A DNA stretch of 64,000 nucleotides from Thermus filiformis (GTDB taxonomy: Bacteria > Deinococcota > Deinococci > Deinococcales > Thermaceae), in the NCBI RefSeq assembly GCF_000771745.2, contig NZ_JPSL02000038.1, positions 194,024-258,023 of the forward strand, given 5' to 3'. Shown here piece by piece: positions 49,546 through 59,465 of the stretch. Both the position numbers and the translations under genes were made by a program. Each line of letters opens with the position of its first letter. Positions within the stretch are counted from its first letter, which is position 1. Below the pieces are notes generated by a model. That model was not told the DNA's origin and searched no databases. It saw only the letters and a program-made list of their open reading frames with translations.

Positions 49546-51414
49546 TTAGGCGCTTCCCAGCCCGGGCCGGGCCTTGGGAACGATGCGGGGGGTTTCCTTC
49601 TCCTCCTCCTTCTCCTTCTTCTCTTCCTCCAGGGGCAGGCCCTCCACCACCCGCTTGAACTCCTCCGCGTTCAGGGTCTCCCGCTCCAGGAGGGCCTGGG
49701 CCACCCGGTCCAGGACCTCCCGCCGCTCGGAAAGCAGGGCCTTGACCCGGGCGTACTGCTCCTCGATCAGCCCCCGCACCGCCTCGTCTATGCGCCGGGC
49801 CGTCTCCTCCGAGTACTGGCGTACGTCGTACCCGCCCAGGTAGGTGTCCTCCCGCACGGCGTAGGCCACGGGGCCGAACTCCGGGTGCATCCCCCACTCG
49901 GTGATCATCCGCCGGGCCAGCTCCGTGGCCTGGCGGAAGTCGTTCTCCGCCCCGGTGGTCACGTCCCCGAAGACCAGCTCCTCCGAGGCCCGGCCGGCCA
50001 GGGCCACGGCGATCTGGTCCAGAAGCCGCCTCCGCGTCCAGTGGAGCATGTCCTCCCGCCGGGGCATCATGAAGCCCAAGGCGCGCCCCCGGGGGACGAT
50101 GGTCACCTTGTGCACCCCGTCCGCGTGCTCGAGGAAGTGGGCGGCCAAGGCGTGCCCCGCCTCGTGGTAGGCGGTGATCTCCCGGTCGCGGGGAGAAAGG
50201 ACTAAGCTCTTCTTGGCCGGGCCCATCATCACCCGGTCGGCGGCCTCCTCGAGGTCCTTCATGGTGATCTTCCGCCGCCCCTCCCGGGCCGCCAAAAGAG
50301 CCGCCTCGTTCAGGAGGTTCTCCAGGTCCGCCCCCACGAAGCCGGGGGTGCGCTTGGCCAGAAGGGCCAGGTCCACATCCTCCGCCAGGGGCTTCCCCCG
50401 GGCGTGGATCCGCAGGATCTGCTCCCTCCCCTTCACGTCCGGGGCGTCTATGGCCACCTGCCGGTCAAACCGGCCCGGGCGGAGGAGGGCGGGGTCCAGG
50501 ACGTCCGGCCGGTTGGTGGCGGCCATGACGATGATGGTGGACTCCTTCTCAAACCCGTCCATCTCCACCAAAAGCTGGTTCAGGGTCTGCTCCCGCTCGT
50601 CGTTCCCGCCCCCCACCCCGCTCCCCCGGCGGCGGCCCACCGCGTCAATCTCGTCTATGAAGACGATGCAGGGGGCGTGGCGCTTGGCGGTCTCAAAGAG
50701 GTCGCGCACCCGGGCCGCCCCCACGCCCACGAACATCTCCACGAAGTCCGATCCGCTCGCGGTGATGAAGGGCACCCGGGCCTCCCCCGCCACCGCCCGG
50801 GCGATGTGCGTCTTCCCCACCCCCGGCGGGCCCACCAGGAGGACCCCCTTGGGGATGCGGGCCCCCAGCTCGTGGAACCGGCCCGGGTTCTTCAGGAACT
50901 CCACGATCTCCTTCAGCTCCTCCTTGGCCTCCTCCGCCCCGGCCACGTCCTTGAAGGTCACCTTGGGGGCCTCGGTGAGCACCTTGGCCCGGCTTTTGGT
51001 GAAGCTGAAGGCCGAGTCCGAGGGGCCCTGCCGCATCCCCCGGGAGAAATAGAAGAAGGCGCCGAAGAGGAGGCCCACCAGGAGGAGGGGCCACAGGAAA
51101 CCGGCCGGGGAGCCTCCGCCCGGGGGGTCCACCTGGACCCGCACCCCCCGGCGGACCCAGTCCTCGAGGGTGGCGGGGTCCGGGGGGGTGGGGAGGTAGG
51201 TGGTGAAGGTGGAGCCGTCCGTCAGGGTCCCCTGGAGCCGCACGTCCCCCGCCCGGAGCCGCACCTCCTGGACCCGGCCCGCCTTCAGGTCCTCCAGGAA
51301 GGTGGCGTACCCCACCCCGCCTCCGCCGCTGCCCGTCCCGGCCAGGCTCACAGCCCAGGCCAGGAGGAGAACGCCCATCACCAGGACGATGAAGTTGAAG
51401 GGTATCCGGCTCAT
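49546..51414 (-). CDS. ftsH: ATP-dependent zinc metalloprotease FtsH
   Basis: Membrane-bound AAA+ protease for quality control of membrane and regulatory proteins. 622 residues: helix 1 (about 5-25), a periplasmic domain, helix 2 (about 105-125), AAA+ domain with Walker [10 protein letters not shown] (about 195-203), the pore loop FVEMFVG, Walker [12 protein letters not shown], the second region of homology [15 protein letters not shown], and the zinc protease motif HEAGHA (about 416-421) with the third ligand in [16 protein letters not shown] charged [10 protein letters not shown] tail ends the protein. Divergent from dnaK; a TACCCT box lies nine bases before ATG. Confidence 0.96.
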   Translation of the reverse strand: MSRIPFNFIVLVMGVLLLAWAVSLAGTGSGGGGVGYATFLEDLKAGRVQEVRLRAGDVRLQGTLTDGSTFTTYLPTPPDPATLEDWVRRGVRVQVDPPGGGSPAGFLWPLLLVGLLFGAFFYFSRGMRQGPSDSAFSFTKSRAKVLTEAPKVTFKDVAGAEEAKEELKEIVEFLKNPGRFHELGARIPKGVLLVGPPGVGKTHIARAVAGEARVPFITASGSDFVEMFVGVGAARVRDLFETAKRHAPCIVFIDEIDAVGRRRGSGVGGGNDEREQTLNQLLVEMDGFEKESTIIVMAATNRPDVLDPALLRPGRFDRQVAIDAPDVKGREQILRIHARGKPLAEDVDLALLAKRTPGFVGADLENLLNEAALLAAREGRRKITMKDLEEAADRVMMGPAKKSLVLSPRDREITAYHEAGHALAAHFLEHADGVHKVTIVPRGRALGFMMPRREDMLHWTRRRLLDQIAVALAGRASEELVFGDVTTGAENDFRQATELARRMITEWGMHPEFGPVAYAVREDTYLGGYDVRQYSEETARRIDEAVRGLIEEQYARVKALLSERREVLDRVAQALLERETLNAEEFKRVVEGLPLEEEKKEKEEEKETPRIVPKARPGLGSA

Positions 51415-51489
51415 CTATCCTCTAGGGTACACCCGCCGGGGGGTCTGGGAGTAGCCGGGGGCACATTGACAAAGATGCGCTCATATGGC

Positions 51490-51518
51490 TTGACATAACT
51501 AGGCCAAAGGATTAAGAT
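51490..51518 (+). promoter_or_regulatory. dnaK operon promoter
   Basis: TTGACA (51490-51495), 17-base spacer, TAAGAT (51513-51518), transcript start near 51525, CGAGGTG before ATG 51536. A second TTGACA sits at 51466. The -35 begins as CTTGACA, and seven bases later GCCAAAG gives a weak match to the second half of the clpB inverted repeat; no CIRCE element is present. Confidence 0.8.
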
Positions 51519-51535
51519 AGGCCTCGAGGTGAACT

Positions 51536-53374
51536 ATGGCCAAGGCCGTTGGGATTGACCTGGGAACCACCAACAGCGTCATCGCGGTGATGGAGGGCGG
51601 AAAGCCCGTGGTTTTGGAGAACGCCGAGGGGGAGAGGACCACCCCCAGCGTGGTGGCCTTTAAGGACGGGGAGGTCCTAGTGGGGCGTCTGGCCAAGCGC
51701 CAGGCGGTCCTGAACCCCCTGGGCACCATCTTTGAGGTCAAGCGCTTCATCGGGCGCCGGTTTGAGGAGGTCCAGGAGGAGGCCAAGCGGGTCCCCTACA
51801 AGGTCGTCCCCGGGCCGGACGGCGGGGTACGGATAGAGGTGGGGGGAAAGCTCTACACCCCCGAGGAGATCAGCGCCTTCGTCCTGCGGAAGCTGGTGGA
51901 GGACGCCTCCAAGAAGCTGGGGGAGAAGATCACCAAGGCGGTGATCACCGTCCCCGCCTACTTCAACAACGCCCAGCGGGAGGCCACGGCCAACGCGGGG
52001 AGGATCGCGGGCCTCGAGGTCCTGCGCATCATCAACGAGCCCACCGCCGCCGCTTTGGCCTACGGGCTGGACAAGAAGGGGAACGAGACCGTTTTGGTCT
52101 TTGACCTGGGGGGCGGGACCTTTGACGTGACGGTGCTGGAGATCGGGGAGGGGGTCTTTGAGGTCAAGTCCACCTCGGGCGACACCCACCTGGGCGGGTC
52201 GGACATGGACCACGCCATCGTCAACTGGGTGGCGGAGGAGTTCCAGAAGGAGTACGGGGTGGACCTGAGGAAGGACCCCCAGGCCCTGCAGCGGCTCATC
52301 GAGGCAGCGGAGAAGGCCAAGATTGAGCTTTCCAGCACCCTGGAGACCACGATCAGCCTGCCCTTCATCGCCCTGGACCCGGCCAGCAAGACGCCTTTGC
52401 ACCTGGAGAAGAAGCTCACCCGGGCCAAGTTTGAGGAGCTGATCCAGCCCCTCCTGAAGCGCCTCAGGGGCCCCGTGGAGCAGGCCCTGAAGGACGCGGG
52501 CCTCTCCCCTAGCCAGATTGACGAGGTGATCCTGGTGGGCGGGGCCACCCGGGTGCCCGCGGTGCAGCGGGTGGTGAAGGAGCTTCTGGGCAAGGAGCCC
52601 AACCGCTCCGTGAACCCGGACGAGGCGGTGGCCATCGGGGCGGCCATCCAGGCCGGGGTGCTGATGGGCGAGGTGGAGAACGTCGTCCTCCTGGACGTCA
52701 CTCCCCTCTCCCTGGGCGTGGAGACCAAGGGCGGGGTGATGACCGTCCTCATCCCCCGGAACACCACCATCCCCACCCGGAAGTGCGAGATCTTCACCAC
52801 CGCCGAGCACAACCAGACCGCGGTGGAGATCCACGTCCTGCAGGGGGAGCGGCCCATGGCCGCCGACAACAAGAGCCTGGGCCGGTTCCGCCTCGAGGGC
52901 ATCCCCCCCATGCCCGCCGGCGTCCCTCAGATCGAGGTCTGCTTTGACATAGACGCCAACGGCATCCTCCACGTGACCGCGAGGGAGAAGTCCACGGGCA
53001 AGGAGGCCTCCATCACCATCCAGAACACCACCACCCTCTCCGAGGAGGAGATCCAGCGGATGGTGGAGGAGGCCCAGCGCTACGCGGAGGAGGACCGGCG
53101 GCGCAAGGAGCACGCCGAGCTCAAGAACGCCCTGGACACCGCCCGCATCCAGGCGGAGCGGGTCCTCCAGGAGAAGGAGGGCGCCCCCGAGGCCAAGGCC
53201 CGGCTCGAGGAGGCCATCCGCAAGGCCAAGGAGCTGGTGGAGAAGGACGCCCCGGACGCGGAGCTCCGCCGGGCCACCGAGGAGCTCCTGCAGGCAGTCC
53301 AGGCCTACGAGGGCGCGGCCACCGGCGCCCGGCCGGGCGACGTGGTGGACACGGACTACAAGCCCGCGGAGTAA
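51536..53374 (+). CDS. dnaK: Hsp70 chaperone DnaK
   Basis: ATP-driven chaperone. 612 residues. Nucleotide-binding domain: [18 protein letters not shown], the long [37 protein letters not shown] region, [16 protein letters not shown], and the linker [13 protein letters not shown]. Substrate domain with NTTIPTRK and a helical lid, ending [12 protein letters not shown], with the conserved EVxD-like tail. First gene of dnaK-grpE-dnaJ-dafA. In Thermus, DnaK, DnaJ and DafA form a stable complex. Confidence 0.97.
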   Translation: MAKAVGIDLGTTNSVIAVMEGGKPVVLENAEGERTTPSVVAFKDGEVLVGRLAKRQAVLNPLGTIFEVKRFIGRRFEEVQEEAKRVPYKVVPGPDGGVRIEVGGKLYTPEEISAFVLRKLVEDASKKLGEKITKAVITVPAYFNNAQREATANAGRIAGLEVLRIINEPTAAALAYGLDKKGNETVLVFDLGGGTFDVTVLEIGEGVFEVKSTSGDTHLGGSDMDHAIVNWVAEEFQKEYGVDLRKDPQALQRLIEAAEKAKIELSSTLETTISLPFIALDPASKTPLHLEKKLTRAKFEELIQPLLKRLRGPVEQALKDAGLSPSQIDEVILVGGATRVPAVQRVVKELLGKEPNRSVNPDEAVAIGAAIQAGVLMGEVENVVLLDVTPLSLGVETKGGVMTVLIPRNTTIPTRKCEIFTTAEHNQTAVEIHVLQGERPMAADNKSLGRFRLEGIPPMPAGVPQIEVCFDIDANGILHVTAREKSTGKEASITIQNTTTLSEEEIQRMVEEAQRYAEEDRRRKEHAELKNALDTARIQAERVLQEKEGAPEAKARLEEAIRKAKELVEKDAPDAELRRATEELLQAVQAYEGAATGARPGDVVDTDYKPAE

Positions 53375-53381
53375 GGGCCCT

Positions 53382-53408
53382 GCCCCGCCGGGCACCCCCC
53401 GGCGGGGC
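53382..53408 (+). promoter_or_regulatory. Intercistronic hairpin between dnaK and grpE
   Basis: Eleven-base GC stem (53382-53392 with 53398-53408), five-base loop, no T-run. Likely protects the dnaK mRNA 3' end or causes partial termination so that DnaK exceeds GrpE. Confidence 0.65.
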
Positions 53409-53422
53409 CTCGGGAGGGAGGC

Positions 53423-53968
53423 ATGGACGAGAAGCCCGAAAGCACCAAGGACGTGGCGGAGCCCCTTCAGGACATGGCCGCCCTGGGCCAGGAGGTGGCC
53501 CGGCTCGAGGAGGAGCTGGCCCGGGCCCAAGGCGAGGTCCGGTCCCTGAAGGACCAGTACCTCCGCCTCCTGGCCGACTTTGACAACTACCGCAAGCGGA
53601 TGGAGGCCGAGCTCCAAAGGCGGGAGGAGGAGGGGGCCCTGAGGGTGCTCCGGGCGCTCCTCCCCGTCCTGGACGACCTGGAGCGGGCCCTGGAGTTCGC
53701 CGAAGCCGACCCCGGCGCTATCCGCAAGGGGGTCCAGGCGGTGCGGGATGGGTTCTACCGCATCCTGGCCGGGCTTGGGGTGGAGGAGGTCCCCGGGGAG
53801 GGGGCGGCTTTTGACCCCCGGTACCACGAGGCCATCGGCGTGCTGGAAGGGGAGCCGGGGAAGGTGGCCCGGGTCTTCCAGAAGGGCTTCCGGAAGGGGG
53901 AGGCCCTGGTCCGCCCGGCCCGGGTGGCCGTGGGCGAGGCCAAGGGCGAGGAAGAAGGGGTAAAGTGA
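53423..53968 (+). CDS. grpE: Nucleotide exchange factor GrpE
   Basis: Exchanges ADP on DnaK and serves as thermosensor. 181 residues: an N-terminal coiled coil (about 20-65, LGQEVARLEEELARAQGEVRSLKDQYLRLLADFDNYRKRME), a four-helix dimer bundle, and a C-terminal beta-wing with FDPRYHEAIGVLEGEPGKVARVFQKGFRKGEALVRPARVAVGE. GGGAGG ribosome site. Second gene of the operon. Confidence 0.95.
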   Translation: MDEKPESTKDVAEPLQDMAALGQEVARLEEELARAQGEVRSLKDQYLRLLADFDNYRKRMEAELQRREEEGALRVLRALLPVLDDLERALEFAEADPGAIRKGVQAVRDGFYRILAGLGVEEVPGEGAAFDPRYHEAIGVLEGEPGKVARVFQKGFRKGEALVRPARVAVGEAKGEEEGVK

Positions 53969-54002
53969 GTCCGGGACCTTGCGCAAGAAACGGGGGTAGG
54001 CG

Positions 54003-54836
54003 ATGAAGGACTACTACGCCATCCTGGGCGTCCCCAGGACCGCCACCCAGGAGGAGATCAAGCGGGCTTACAAAAAGCTGGCCCGCCAGTACCACCCCGA
54101 CGTCAACAAGAGCCCGGACGCGGAGGAGCGGTTCAAGGAGATCAACGAGGCCTACGCCGTCCTCTCCGACCCGGAGAAGCGCAGGGTCTACGACCAGTAC
54201 GGGACCACCCAGGCCCCCCCGCCCCCGCCGCCAGAGGGGTGGGACTTCTCCGAGTTTGAGGTGGAGGACTTCTCCGACTTCTTCCAGAGCCTCTTCGGAG
54301 GCGGCCTCTTCGGGGGGCGGAGGACGCGGACGCGGGGCCGGGACCTGAGGGCCGAGCTTCCCCTCTCCCTCGAGGAGGCCTACCGGGGCGGGCGCCGGAC
54401 GGTCCAGGTGGGGGGCAGGGGCGTGACCGTGGACATCCCCCCTGGGGTGGAGGACGGGGCGGTCCTGCGGCTTCCCGGCCTGGGGGCCCCCGGCAACCCC
54501 CCGGGGGACCTCCTCCTGGTGGTCCGCCACCTCCCCCACCCCGTCTTCCGCCTCGAGGGCAAGGACGTCTACGCCACCTTGGACGTCCCTGCCCCCATCG
54601 CCGTGGTGGGCGGAAGGGTACGGGCCCCCACCCTGGACGGGCCGGTGGAGGTCACCATCCCCCCCAGGACCCAGACGGGCCGGAAGCTCCGCCTGCGGGG
54701 CAAGGGCTGGCCCGGGAGGGGGGGGCGGGGGGACATGTACCTGGAGGTGCGCGTCACCATCCCCGAGCACCTCACCCCGGAGGAGGAGGCCCTCTGGAAG
54801 AAGCTCGCCGAGGGGGTGAAGCATGCTCGTGCCTAG
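54003..54836 (+). CDS. dnaJ: Co-chaperone DnaJ without zinc finger
   Basis: Hsp40 that stimulates DnaK. 277 residues. J domain (1-66) with the HPD motif in [29 protein letters not shown] short proline/glycine and FGGGLFGG linker, then two beta-sandwich substrate domains (about 110-265). The cysteine-rich zinc-binding repeats of class I DnaJ are absent, as known for Thermus DnaJ (CbpA-like class II form). Its last 14 bases overlap dafA. Confidence 0.95.
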   Translation: MKDYYAILGVPRTATQEEIKRAYKKLARQYHPDVNKSPDAEERFKEINEAYAVLSDPEKRRVYDQYGTTQAPPPPPPEGWDFSEFEVEDFSDFFQSLFGGGLFGGRRTRTRGRDLRAELPLSLEEAYRGGRRTVQVGGRGVTVDIPPGVEDGAVLRLPGLGAPGNPPGDLLLVVRHLPHPVFRLEGKDVYATLDVPAPIAVVGGRVRAPTLDGPVEVTIPPRTQTGRKLRLRGKGWPGRGGRGDMYLEVRVTIPEHLTPEEEALWKKLAEGVKHARA

Positions 54837-55059
54837 CGAGTACCTGGGCCTCGAGGCCCTGGGCGAGTACGGCCTCTCCCTGGGGGCGGTCCAAGCCTAC
54901 GTGGAGATCGGCTTCGTGGAGCCCCTGGAGCTGGGAGGAGTCTGGTACTTCCGCCGCCGGGACGTCCTGCGCATGGCCCGGGCGGAGCGGATCCGGAAGG
55001 AGCTCGGGGCCAACCTGATTGGGGCCGCCCTGGTGGTGGAGGTCTTGGAGCGCCGATAA
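54823..55059 (+). CDS. dafA: DnaK-DnaJ assembly factor DafA (MerR/HspR-like fold suspected)
   Basis: Protein of 78 residues that in Thermus thermophilus is needed to form the DnaK-DnaJ-DafA ternary complex. The sequence itself resembles a MerR-type winged-helix N-terminus: [20 protein letters not shown] (helix-turn-helix), [20 protein letters not shown] (wing and next helix) and [16 protein letters not shown], comparable with the HspR ending in which NLAGI precedes the last helix. It lies where hspR lies in actinobacterial dnaK-grpE-dnaJ-hspR operons, and E. coli CbpM, partner of CbpA, is also MerR-like. Translationally coupled to dnaJ by a 14-base overlap. Confidence 0.9.
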   Translation: MLVPSEYLGLEALGEYGLSLGAVQAYVEIGFVEPLELGGVWYFRRRDVLRMARAERIRKELGANLIGAALVVEVLERR

Positions 55060-55116
55060 TGCCACCCCAGCTTGGCCTGCGCCAAGCTGGGGGCCCCGGC
55101 AAACCACTCTGTCCCG
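55060..55116 (+). repeat. Palindromic module plus decayed second module after dafA
   Basis: dafA TAA, then TGCCACCCC, perfect AGCTTGGC/GCCAAGCT stem, GGGGGCCCCGGCAAA and the decayed CCACTCTGTCCC also found at 32526. Probably ends the dnaK operon transcript. Confidence 0.88.
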
Positions 55117-55228
55117 GAAACGCCCAGGGACATTCCGCCCTGAAACCGGTGCTAGGATGAAGGCGGGGTTCCTTCCCGCCTCTTTCGCCTTCTCCCCGGG
55201 TCTTTCCTCCGCCTTCTCAATCAATCTA

Positions 55229-55258
55229 CTTGACAAAAGTCGTGTCAAGTGAGATGAT
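55229..55258 (+). promoter_or_regulatory. clpB promoter with HAIR-like operator
   Basis: CTTGACA-N7-TGTCAAG (55229-55249) is a perfect inverted repeat with the seven-base spacing of the HspR-associated inverted repeat (CTTGAGT-N7-ACTCAAG). TTGACA within it is the -35; GATGAT (55253-55258) after 17 bases or ATGATA after 18 is the -10. A bound repressor would block polymerase. Confidence 0.78.
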
Positions 55259-55282
55259 AAAGCTAGACGGAGGACTAGGGGT

Positions 55283-57847
55283 ATGAACCTGGAACGCTGG
55301 ACCCAAGCCGCCCGCGAGGCCCTGGCCCAAAGCCAGGTCCTGGCGCGGGAGATGAAGCACCAGGCCATTGACCTGCCCCACCTGTGGCAGGTCCTTCTCA
55401 AGGACGAAAACGGCCTGCCGAGCAGGCTCCTCAAGGAGGCCGGGGCGGACCTCGAGGCCCTAAGGCGCTGGGCGGCCACCGAGCTGGCCCGGCTGCCCCG
55501 GGTGGAGGGGGCCGAGGGGGGGCAGTACCTTACCCCCAGGCTCTCCGGGGCCCTGAACCGGGCCGAGGCCCTGATGGAGGAGCTTAAGGACCGGTTCGTG
55601 GCCCTGGACACCCTGGCCCTGGCCCTGGGGGAGGTCACGCCGGGCGCCCCCCCTTTTGAGGCCCTGAAGGCGGCCCTTTTGAAGTTAAGAGGAGGTAAGA
55701 CTGTGCAGACGGAACACGCGGAAGGAACCTTTAACGCCCTGGAGCAGTACGGCATTGACCTGACCCGGCTCGCCGCGGAGGGGAAGCTGGACCCGGTGAT
55801 CGGCCGGGACGAGGAGATCCGGCGCACCATCCAGATCCTCCTGCGCCGGACCAAGAATAACCCGGTCCTCATCGGCGAGCCCGGGGTGGGAAAGACGGCC
55901 ATCGTGGAGGGGCTGGCCCAGCGCATCGTCAAGGGGGACGTGCCCGAGGGACTCAAGGGCAAGCGGATCATCTCCTTGCAGATGGGCTCCCTGCTCGCCG
56001 GGGCCAAGTACCGGGGCGAGTTTGAGGAGCGGCTCAAGGCGGTGATCCAGGAGGTGGTCCAGTCCCAGGGGGAGATCATCCTCTTCATAGACGAGCTCCA
56101 CACCGTGGTGGGGGCGGGCAAGGCCGAGGGGGCGGTGGACGCCGGGAACATGCTGAAGCCCGCCCTGGCCCGGGGGGAGCTCCGGCTCATCGGGGCCACC
56201 ACCCTGGACGAGTACCGGGAGATTGAAAAGGACCCCGCCCTGGAGCGGCGCTTCCAGCCCGTCTACGTGGACGAGCCCACGGTGGAGGAGACCATCTCCA
56301 TCCTCCGGGGCATCAAGGAGAAGTACGAGGTCCACCACGGGGTGCGCATCTCCGACCCCGCCCTGGTGGCCGCGGCCGTCCTCTCCCACCGGTACATCAC
56401 GGAAAGGCGCCTCCCCGACAAGGCCATTGACCTGATAGACGAGGCGGCGGCCCGCCTGCGCATGGCCTTGGAGAGCGCCCCCGAGGAGATTGACGCCCTG
56501 GAGCGGAAGAAGCTCCAGCTGGAGATTGAGCGGGAGGCCCTCAAGAAGGAGAAGGACCCGGACTCTCTGGCCCGCCTCGAGGCCATAGAGAAGGAGCTTA
56601 AGGAGCTGGAAGGGGAGATCCAGGCCCTGAGGGCCGAGTGGGAGAAGGAGCGGGAGGTGCTAGGGAAGCTCCGGGAGGCCCAGCAGCGCCTGGACGAGGT
56701 GCGGCGGCAGATTGAGCTCGCCGAGCGGCAGTACGACCTGAACCGGGCCGCCGAGCTCCGTTACGGGGAGCTTCCCCGCCTCGAGGCCGAGGTGGAGCGC
56801 CTCTCCGAGGCCCTGCGCACCGCCCGCTTCGTCCGGCTCGAGGTCACCGAGGAGGACATCGCCGAGATCGTCTCCCGCTGGACCGGCATCCCCGTTTCCA
56901 AGCTCCTCGAGGGGGAGAGGGAGAAGCTTTTGCGCCTGGAGGACGAGCTCCACAAGCGGGTGGTGGGGCAGGACGAGGCCATCCGGGCGGTGGCGGACGC
57001 CATCCGCCGGGCCCGGGCCGGGCTCAAGGACCCGAACCGCCCCATCGGGAGCTTCCTCTTCCTGGGGCCCACGGGGGTGGGCAAGACCGAGCTCGCCAAG
57101 ACCCTGGCGGCCACCCTCTTTGACACCGAGGAGGCCATGATCCGCATAGACATGACGGAGTACATGGAGAAGCACGCGGTGAGCCGCCTCATCGGGGCCC
57201 CGCCCGGGTACGTGGGCTACGAGGAGGGGGGCCAGCTCACCGAGGCGGTGCGGCGCAGGCCCTACAGCGTCATCCTCTTTGACGAGATTGAGAAGGCCCA
57301 CCCCGACGTCTTCAACATCCTCCTGCAGATCCTGGACGACGGCCGGCTCACCGACAGCCACGGGCGCACGGTGGATTTCCGCAACACCGTCATCATCCTG
57401 ACCTCCAACCTGGGAAGCCCCCTCATCCTGGAGGGGATCCAGCGGGGCGAGCCTTACGACCGAATCCGGGACCGGGTCTTTGAGGTGCTCCAGAAGCACT
57501 TCCGCCCCGAGTTCCTGAACCGGCTGGACGAGATCGTGGTCTTCCGGCCCCTGGAGAAGGCCCAGATCCGGGAGATCGTGGAGATCCAGCTGGGGAACCT
57601 CCGGGCGCGCCTGGCCGAGAAGCGCATCAGCCTGGAGCTCACCGAAGCGGCCAAGGACTTCCTGGCGGAAAGGGGCTACGACCCCGTCTTCGGGGCCAGG
57701 CCCCTCAAGCGGGTGATCCAGCGGGAGCTGGAGACCCCCCTGGCCAAGAAGATCCTCGCCGGGGAGGTGAAGGAGGGGGACCGGGTGGTGGTGGACGCCG
57801 GGCCCCAGGGCCTCACCTTCTCGGTGCCCGCCCGCATAGAGGCCTAA
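55283..57847 (+). CDS. clpB: Disaggregase ClpB (Hsp100)
   Basis: Hexameric AAA+ chaperone that extracts proteins from aggregates with DnaK. 854 residues: N domain (1-140), NBD1 with Walker [14 protein letters not shown] (about 198-210) and Walker [15 protein letters not shown], the coiled-coil middle domain that contacts DnaK (about 390-520), NBD2 with Walker [14 protein letters not shown] (about 595-607), pore loop GYVGYEEGG and Walker [15 protein letters not shown] 55703 (codon 141) is preceded by AGAGGAGGT, an internal start giving a form without the N domain. Under HAIR-like control, separate from the dnaK operon. Confidence 0.97.
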   Translation: MNLERWTQAAREALAQSQVLAREMKHQAIDLPHLWQVLLKDENGLPSRLLKEAGADLEALRRWAATELARLPRVEGAEGGQYLTPRLSGALNRAEALMEELKDRFVALDTLALALGEVTPGAPPFEALKAALLKLRGGKTVQTEHAEGTFNALEQYGIDLTRLAAEGKLDPVIGRDEEIRRTIQILLRRTKNNPVLIGEPGVGKTAIVEGLAQRIVKGDVPEGLKGKRIISLQMGSLLAGAKYRGEFEERLKAVIQEVVQSQGEIILFIDELHTVVGAGKAEGAVDAGNMLKPALARGELRLIGATTLDEYREIEKDPALERRFQPVYVDEPTVEETISILRGIKEKYEVHHGVRISDPALVAAAVLSHRYITERRLPDKAIDLIDEAAARLRMALESAPEEIDALERKKLQLEIEREALKKEKDPDSLARLEAIEKELKELEGEIQALRAEWEKEREVLGKLREAQQRLDEVRRQIELAERQYDLNRAAELRYGELPRLEAEVERLSEALRTARFVRLEVTEEDIAEIVSRWTGIPVSKLLEGEREKLLRLEDELHKRVVGQDEAIRAVADAIRRARAGLKDPNRPIGSFLFLGPTGVGKTELAKTLAATLFDTEEAMIRIDMTEYMEKHAVSRLIGAPPGYVGYEEGGQLTEAVRRRPYSVILFDEIEKAHPDVFNILLQILDDGRLTDSHGRTVDFRNTVIILTSNLGSPLILEGIQRGEPYDRIRDRVFEVLQKHFRPEFLNRLDEIVVFRPLEKAQIREIVEIQLGNLRARLAEKRISLELTEAAKDFLAERGYDPVFGARPLKRVIQRELETPLAKKILAGEVKEGDRVVVDAGPQGLTFSVPARIEA
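55688..55705 (+). promoter_or_regulatory. Internal ribosome site and start within clpB
   Basis: AGAGGAGGT (55688-55696), six bases, GTG 55703-55705 in frame (codon 141). It would initiate an N-domain-less ClpB of 714 residues; dual products are known for ClpB of E. coli and, as I recall, for T. thermophilus. Confidence 0.85.
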
Positions 57848-57859
57848 AGGAGGTGGCGG

Positions 57860-58240
57860 ATGACCCTGGCCGAACTGCTCACCCAGGCCTATCTGGACGA
57901 ACTCCGGGACGCCCTTAGGGCGGAGGAGGCGGCGCGGCGGATCCCCTACCCCCACCTCAGGGCCCGCCTCGAGGCGGTGGCCCAGCGGGAGAGGGCGCAC
58001 GCGGAGGCCCTGGCCGAGGCCATGCGGAAGCGGGGCCTGCCCCTGCCGCCTCCCCCCGCCCCCGGCGAGGAGTCCTGGCAGGCCCTTCTGGACCTCCTCT
58101 CCTCCGAGGGGTTTGACCGGGCCCTCTACCTGGAAAGCACCCTGCCCGACCCGGAGCTGGAGGCCCTCTTCACCCGGATCGGCCAGGAGGAGAAGGAAAA
58201 CCAGGAGGCCATCCGCCAGGTGGTGGCCCTCCTGGGCTGA
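57860..58240 (+). CDS. Ferritin-like (rubrerythrin-type) helical protein
   Basis: Protein of 126 residues predicted to be a four-helix bundle. Helix 1 LLTQAYLDELRDALRAEEAARRI, helix 2 HLRARLEAVAQRERAHAEALAEAMRKRG with an E-x-x-H pair, a proline loop, then helices 3 and 4 with YLESTLPDPELEALFTRIGQEEKENQEAI. The second E-x-x-H is replaced by E-x-x-N (EEKENQE), so a complete di-iron site is doubtful. Twelve bases after clpB with AAAGGAGGTGG: part of the clpB operon. Iron/oxidative protection during heat stress is only an inference. Confidence 0.7.
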   Translation: MTLAELLTQAYLDELRDALRAEEAARRIPYPHLRARLEAVAQRERAHAEALAEAMRKRGLPLPPPPAPGEESWQALLDLLSSEGFDRALYLESTLPDPELEALFTRIGQEEKENQEAIRQVVALLG

Positions 58241-58268
58241 GGCGCCCGCGCGCAGAAGGAGGTAAAGG

Positions 58269-59453
58269 ATGATCGGCAAAGACGCTCTGAAGAGGTTGGA
58301 AGAAACCCTAGCCCCCGCGAAGCTTCCCCTGCTTTCCCTCTACGTGGACGTGAACCCGGCCAAACCGGAGAACGCCGGCCGGGCCTACGCCCTGAGGGCC
58401 AAGGACGCCCTGAAGGCCCTTAACGTCCCCGAGGACCTTTCGGAGAAGGTGCTGGAGGTGCTCAAGAACCAGGTCCTCGAGGCCAGGACCGCCGTCTTCT
58501 TCGTGGGGGAGGACCTTTTTGAAACCTTCCTCCTCCAGGTGGAACTTCCCCTGGTGAACGCCGTCAAGACCGCGTTCCTGGACGAGAAGACGGGCCGGTA
58601 CCTGGTGGATGGGGTCCTGGCCCACTTTGGCGAGCCCTTCCTCCTCCCCCTGGTCTACGCCCTGGACGAGTACGAGCGCTACGGCGTGGTCTACCTGGAC
58701 CGGGAGAAGTGGCGGGTCTTTGAGGTCTTCCTGGGGGAGATCCAGGAGGTGGCGGACGCCTTCATGGCCCTGGACACCGAGGCCTGGCGCAGGCTCTCCC
58801 TGGACGCCCCGGGCCGCCGGTTCAACCTGGGGGGCATCGCCCGGGGCGGGGCCGGGCAGGACCTGTTCGCCAAACGGCTGGAGGCCTGGGAGGAGCGCTT
58901 CTACAAGACCCTGGCCCAGGAGCTCCTTCATCTGACGGAGGGGCGGGGCTTCACCCGGCTCGTCCTCATGGGCCCCGAGGAGCACACCAAGCTCTTCTTG
59001 GGCTACCTGCCCAAGCGGCTCAAGGAAAAGGTGGTGGCCCTCCTCCCCTCCCTCCCCCACCCCGGGGCCAGCCCCGGCGAGGTGCTGAAGCGCCTCGAGC
59101 CCGAGCTGGAGAAGATTGAGCGGGCCAAGGAGGTGGAGCTCCTCGCCCGGCTGGAGGAGGCCTACCCCAAGGCCGCCTTCGGGGACGAGGTCCTGGAGCG
59201 CCTCCAGGAGGGCCGGGTGGAGGTCTGGGTCCTCCCCTGGACCCTGGACCGGGGGGTCTACGCCTGCGACGGCCTTTACTTCGCCCGGGAGGACCAGGCC
59301 CGGGCCTGGTGCGAGGCCCCTGCCCTCGTCCCCCTGGCCGTGGCGGTCCCCGAGCTCGCCCGGGGGTACGCCGCCAAGCTGGAGTTCGTGCGCGGCGAGG
59401 CCGAGAAGAGGCTGCTCGAGCGCGGCGGCATGGCCGCGCTCTTGCGGTGGTAA
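58269..59453 (+). CDS. Bacterial eRF1-like protein (baeRF/VLRF1 superfamily)
   Basis: Protein of 394 residues resembling the bacterial archaeo-eukaryotic release-factor families. The N-terminal third (LLSLYVDVNPAKPENAGRAYALRAKDAL...) and the middle YERYGVVYLDREKWRVFEVFLGEIQEV are typical. At the place of the peptidyl-tRNA-hydrolysing GGQ loop it has RGGAGQDLFAKRLEAWEERF (about 197-216), a GGxGQ variant followed by the helix seen after GGQ in eRF1. The C-terminal part (about 310-375) resembles eRF1 domain 3/Pelota-type (L7Ae-like). Embedded between clpB and hsp20, so rescue or hibernation of ribosomes in heat shock is an attractive inference. Confidence 0.7.
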   Translation: MIGKDALKRLEETLAPAKLPLLSLYVDVNPAKPENAGRAYALRAKDALKALNVPEDLSEKVLEVLKNQVLEARTAVFFVGEDLFETFLLQVELPLVNAVKTAFLDEKTGRYLVDGVLAHFGEPFLLPLVYALDEYERYGVVYLDREKWRVFEVFLGEIQEVADAFMALDTEAWRRLSLDAPGRRFNLGGIARGGAGQDLFAKRLEAWEERFYKTLAQELLHLTEGRGFTRLVLMGPEEHTKLFLGYLPKRLKEKVVALLPSLPHPGASPGEVLKRLEPELEKIERAKEVELLARLEEAYPKAAFGDEVLERLQEGRVEVWVLPWTLDRGVYACDGLYFAREDQARAWCEAPALVPLAVAVPELARGYAAKLEFVRGEAEKRLLERGGMAALLRW

Positions 59454-59465
59454 AGGAGGTGAGGC

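Noticed and set aside
51415-51535. CIRCE operator at the dnaK promoter
   Set aside because: No TTAGCACTC-N9-GAGTGCTAA-like repeat is present; only a weak half match to the clpB inverted repeat.
51677-53986. Long open frame on the minus strand opposite dnaK and grpE
   Set aside because: Same codon-bias effect; dnaK and grpE are unmistakable on the plus strand.
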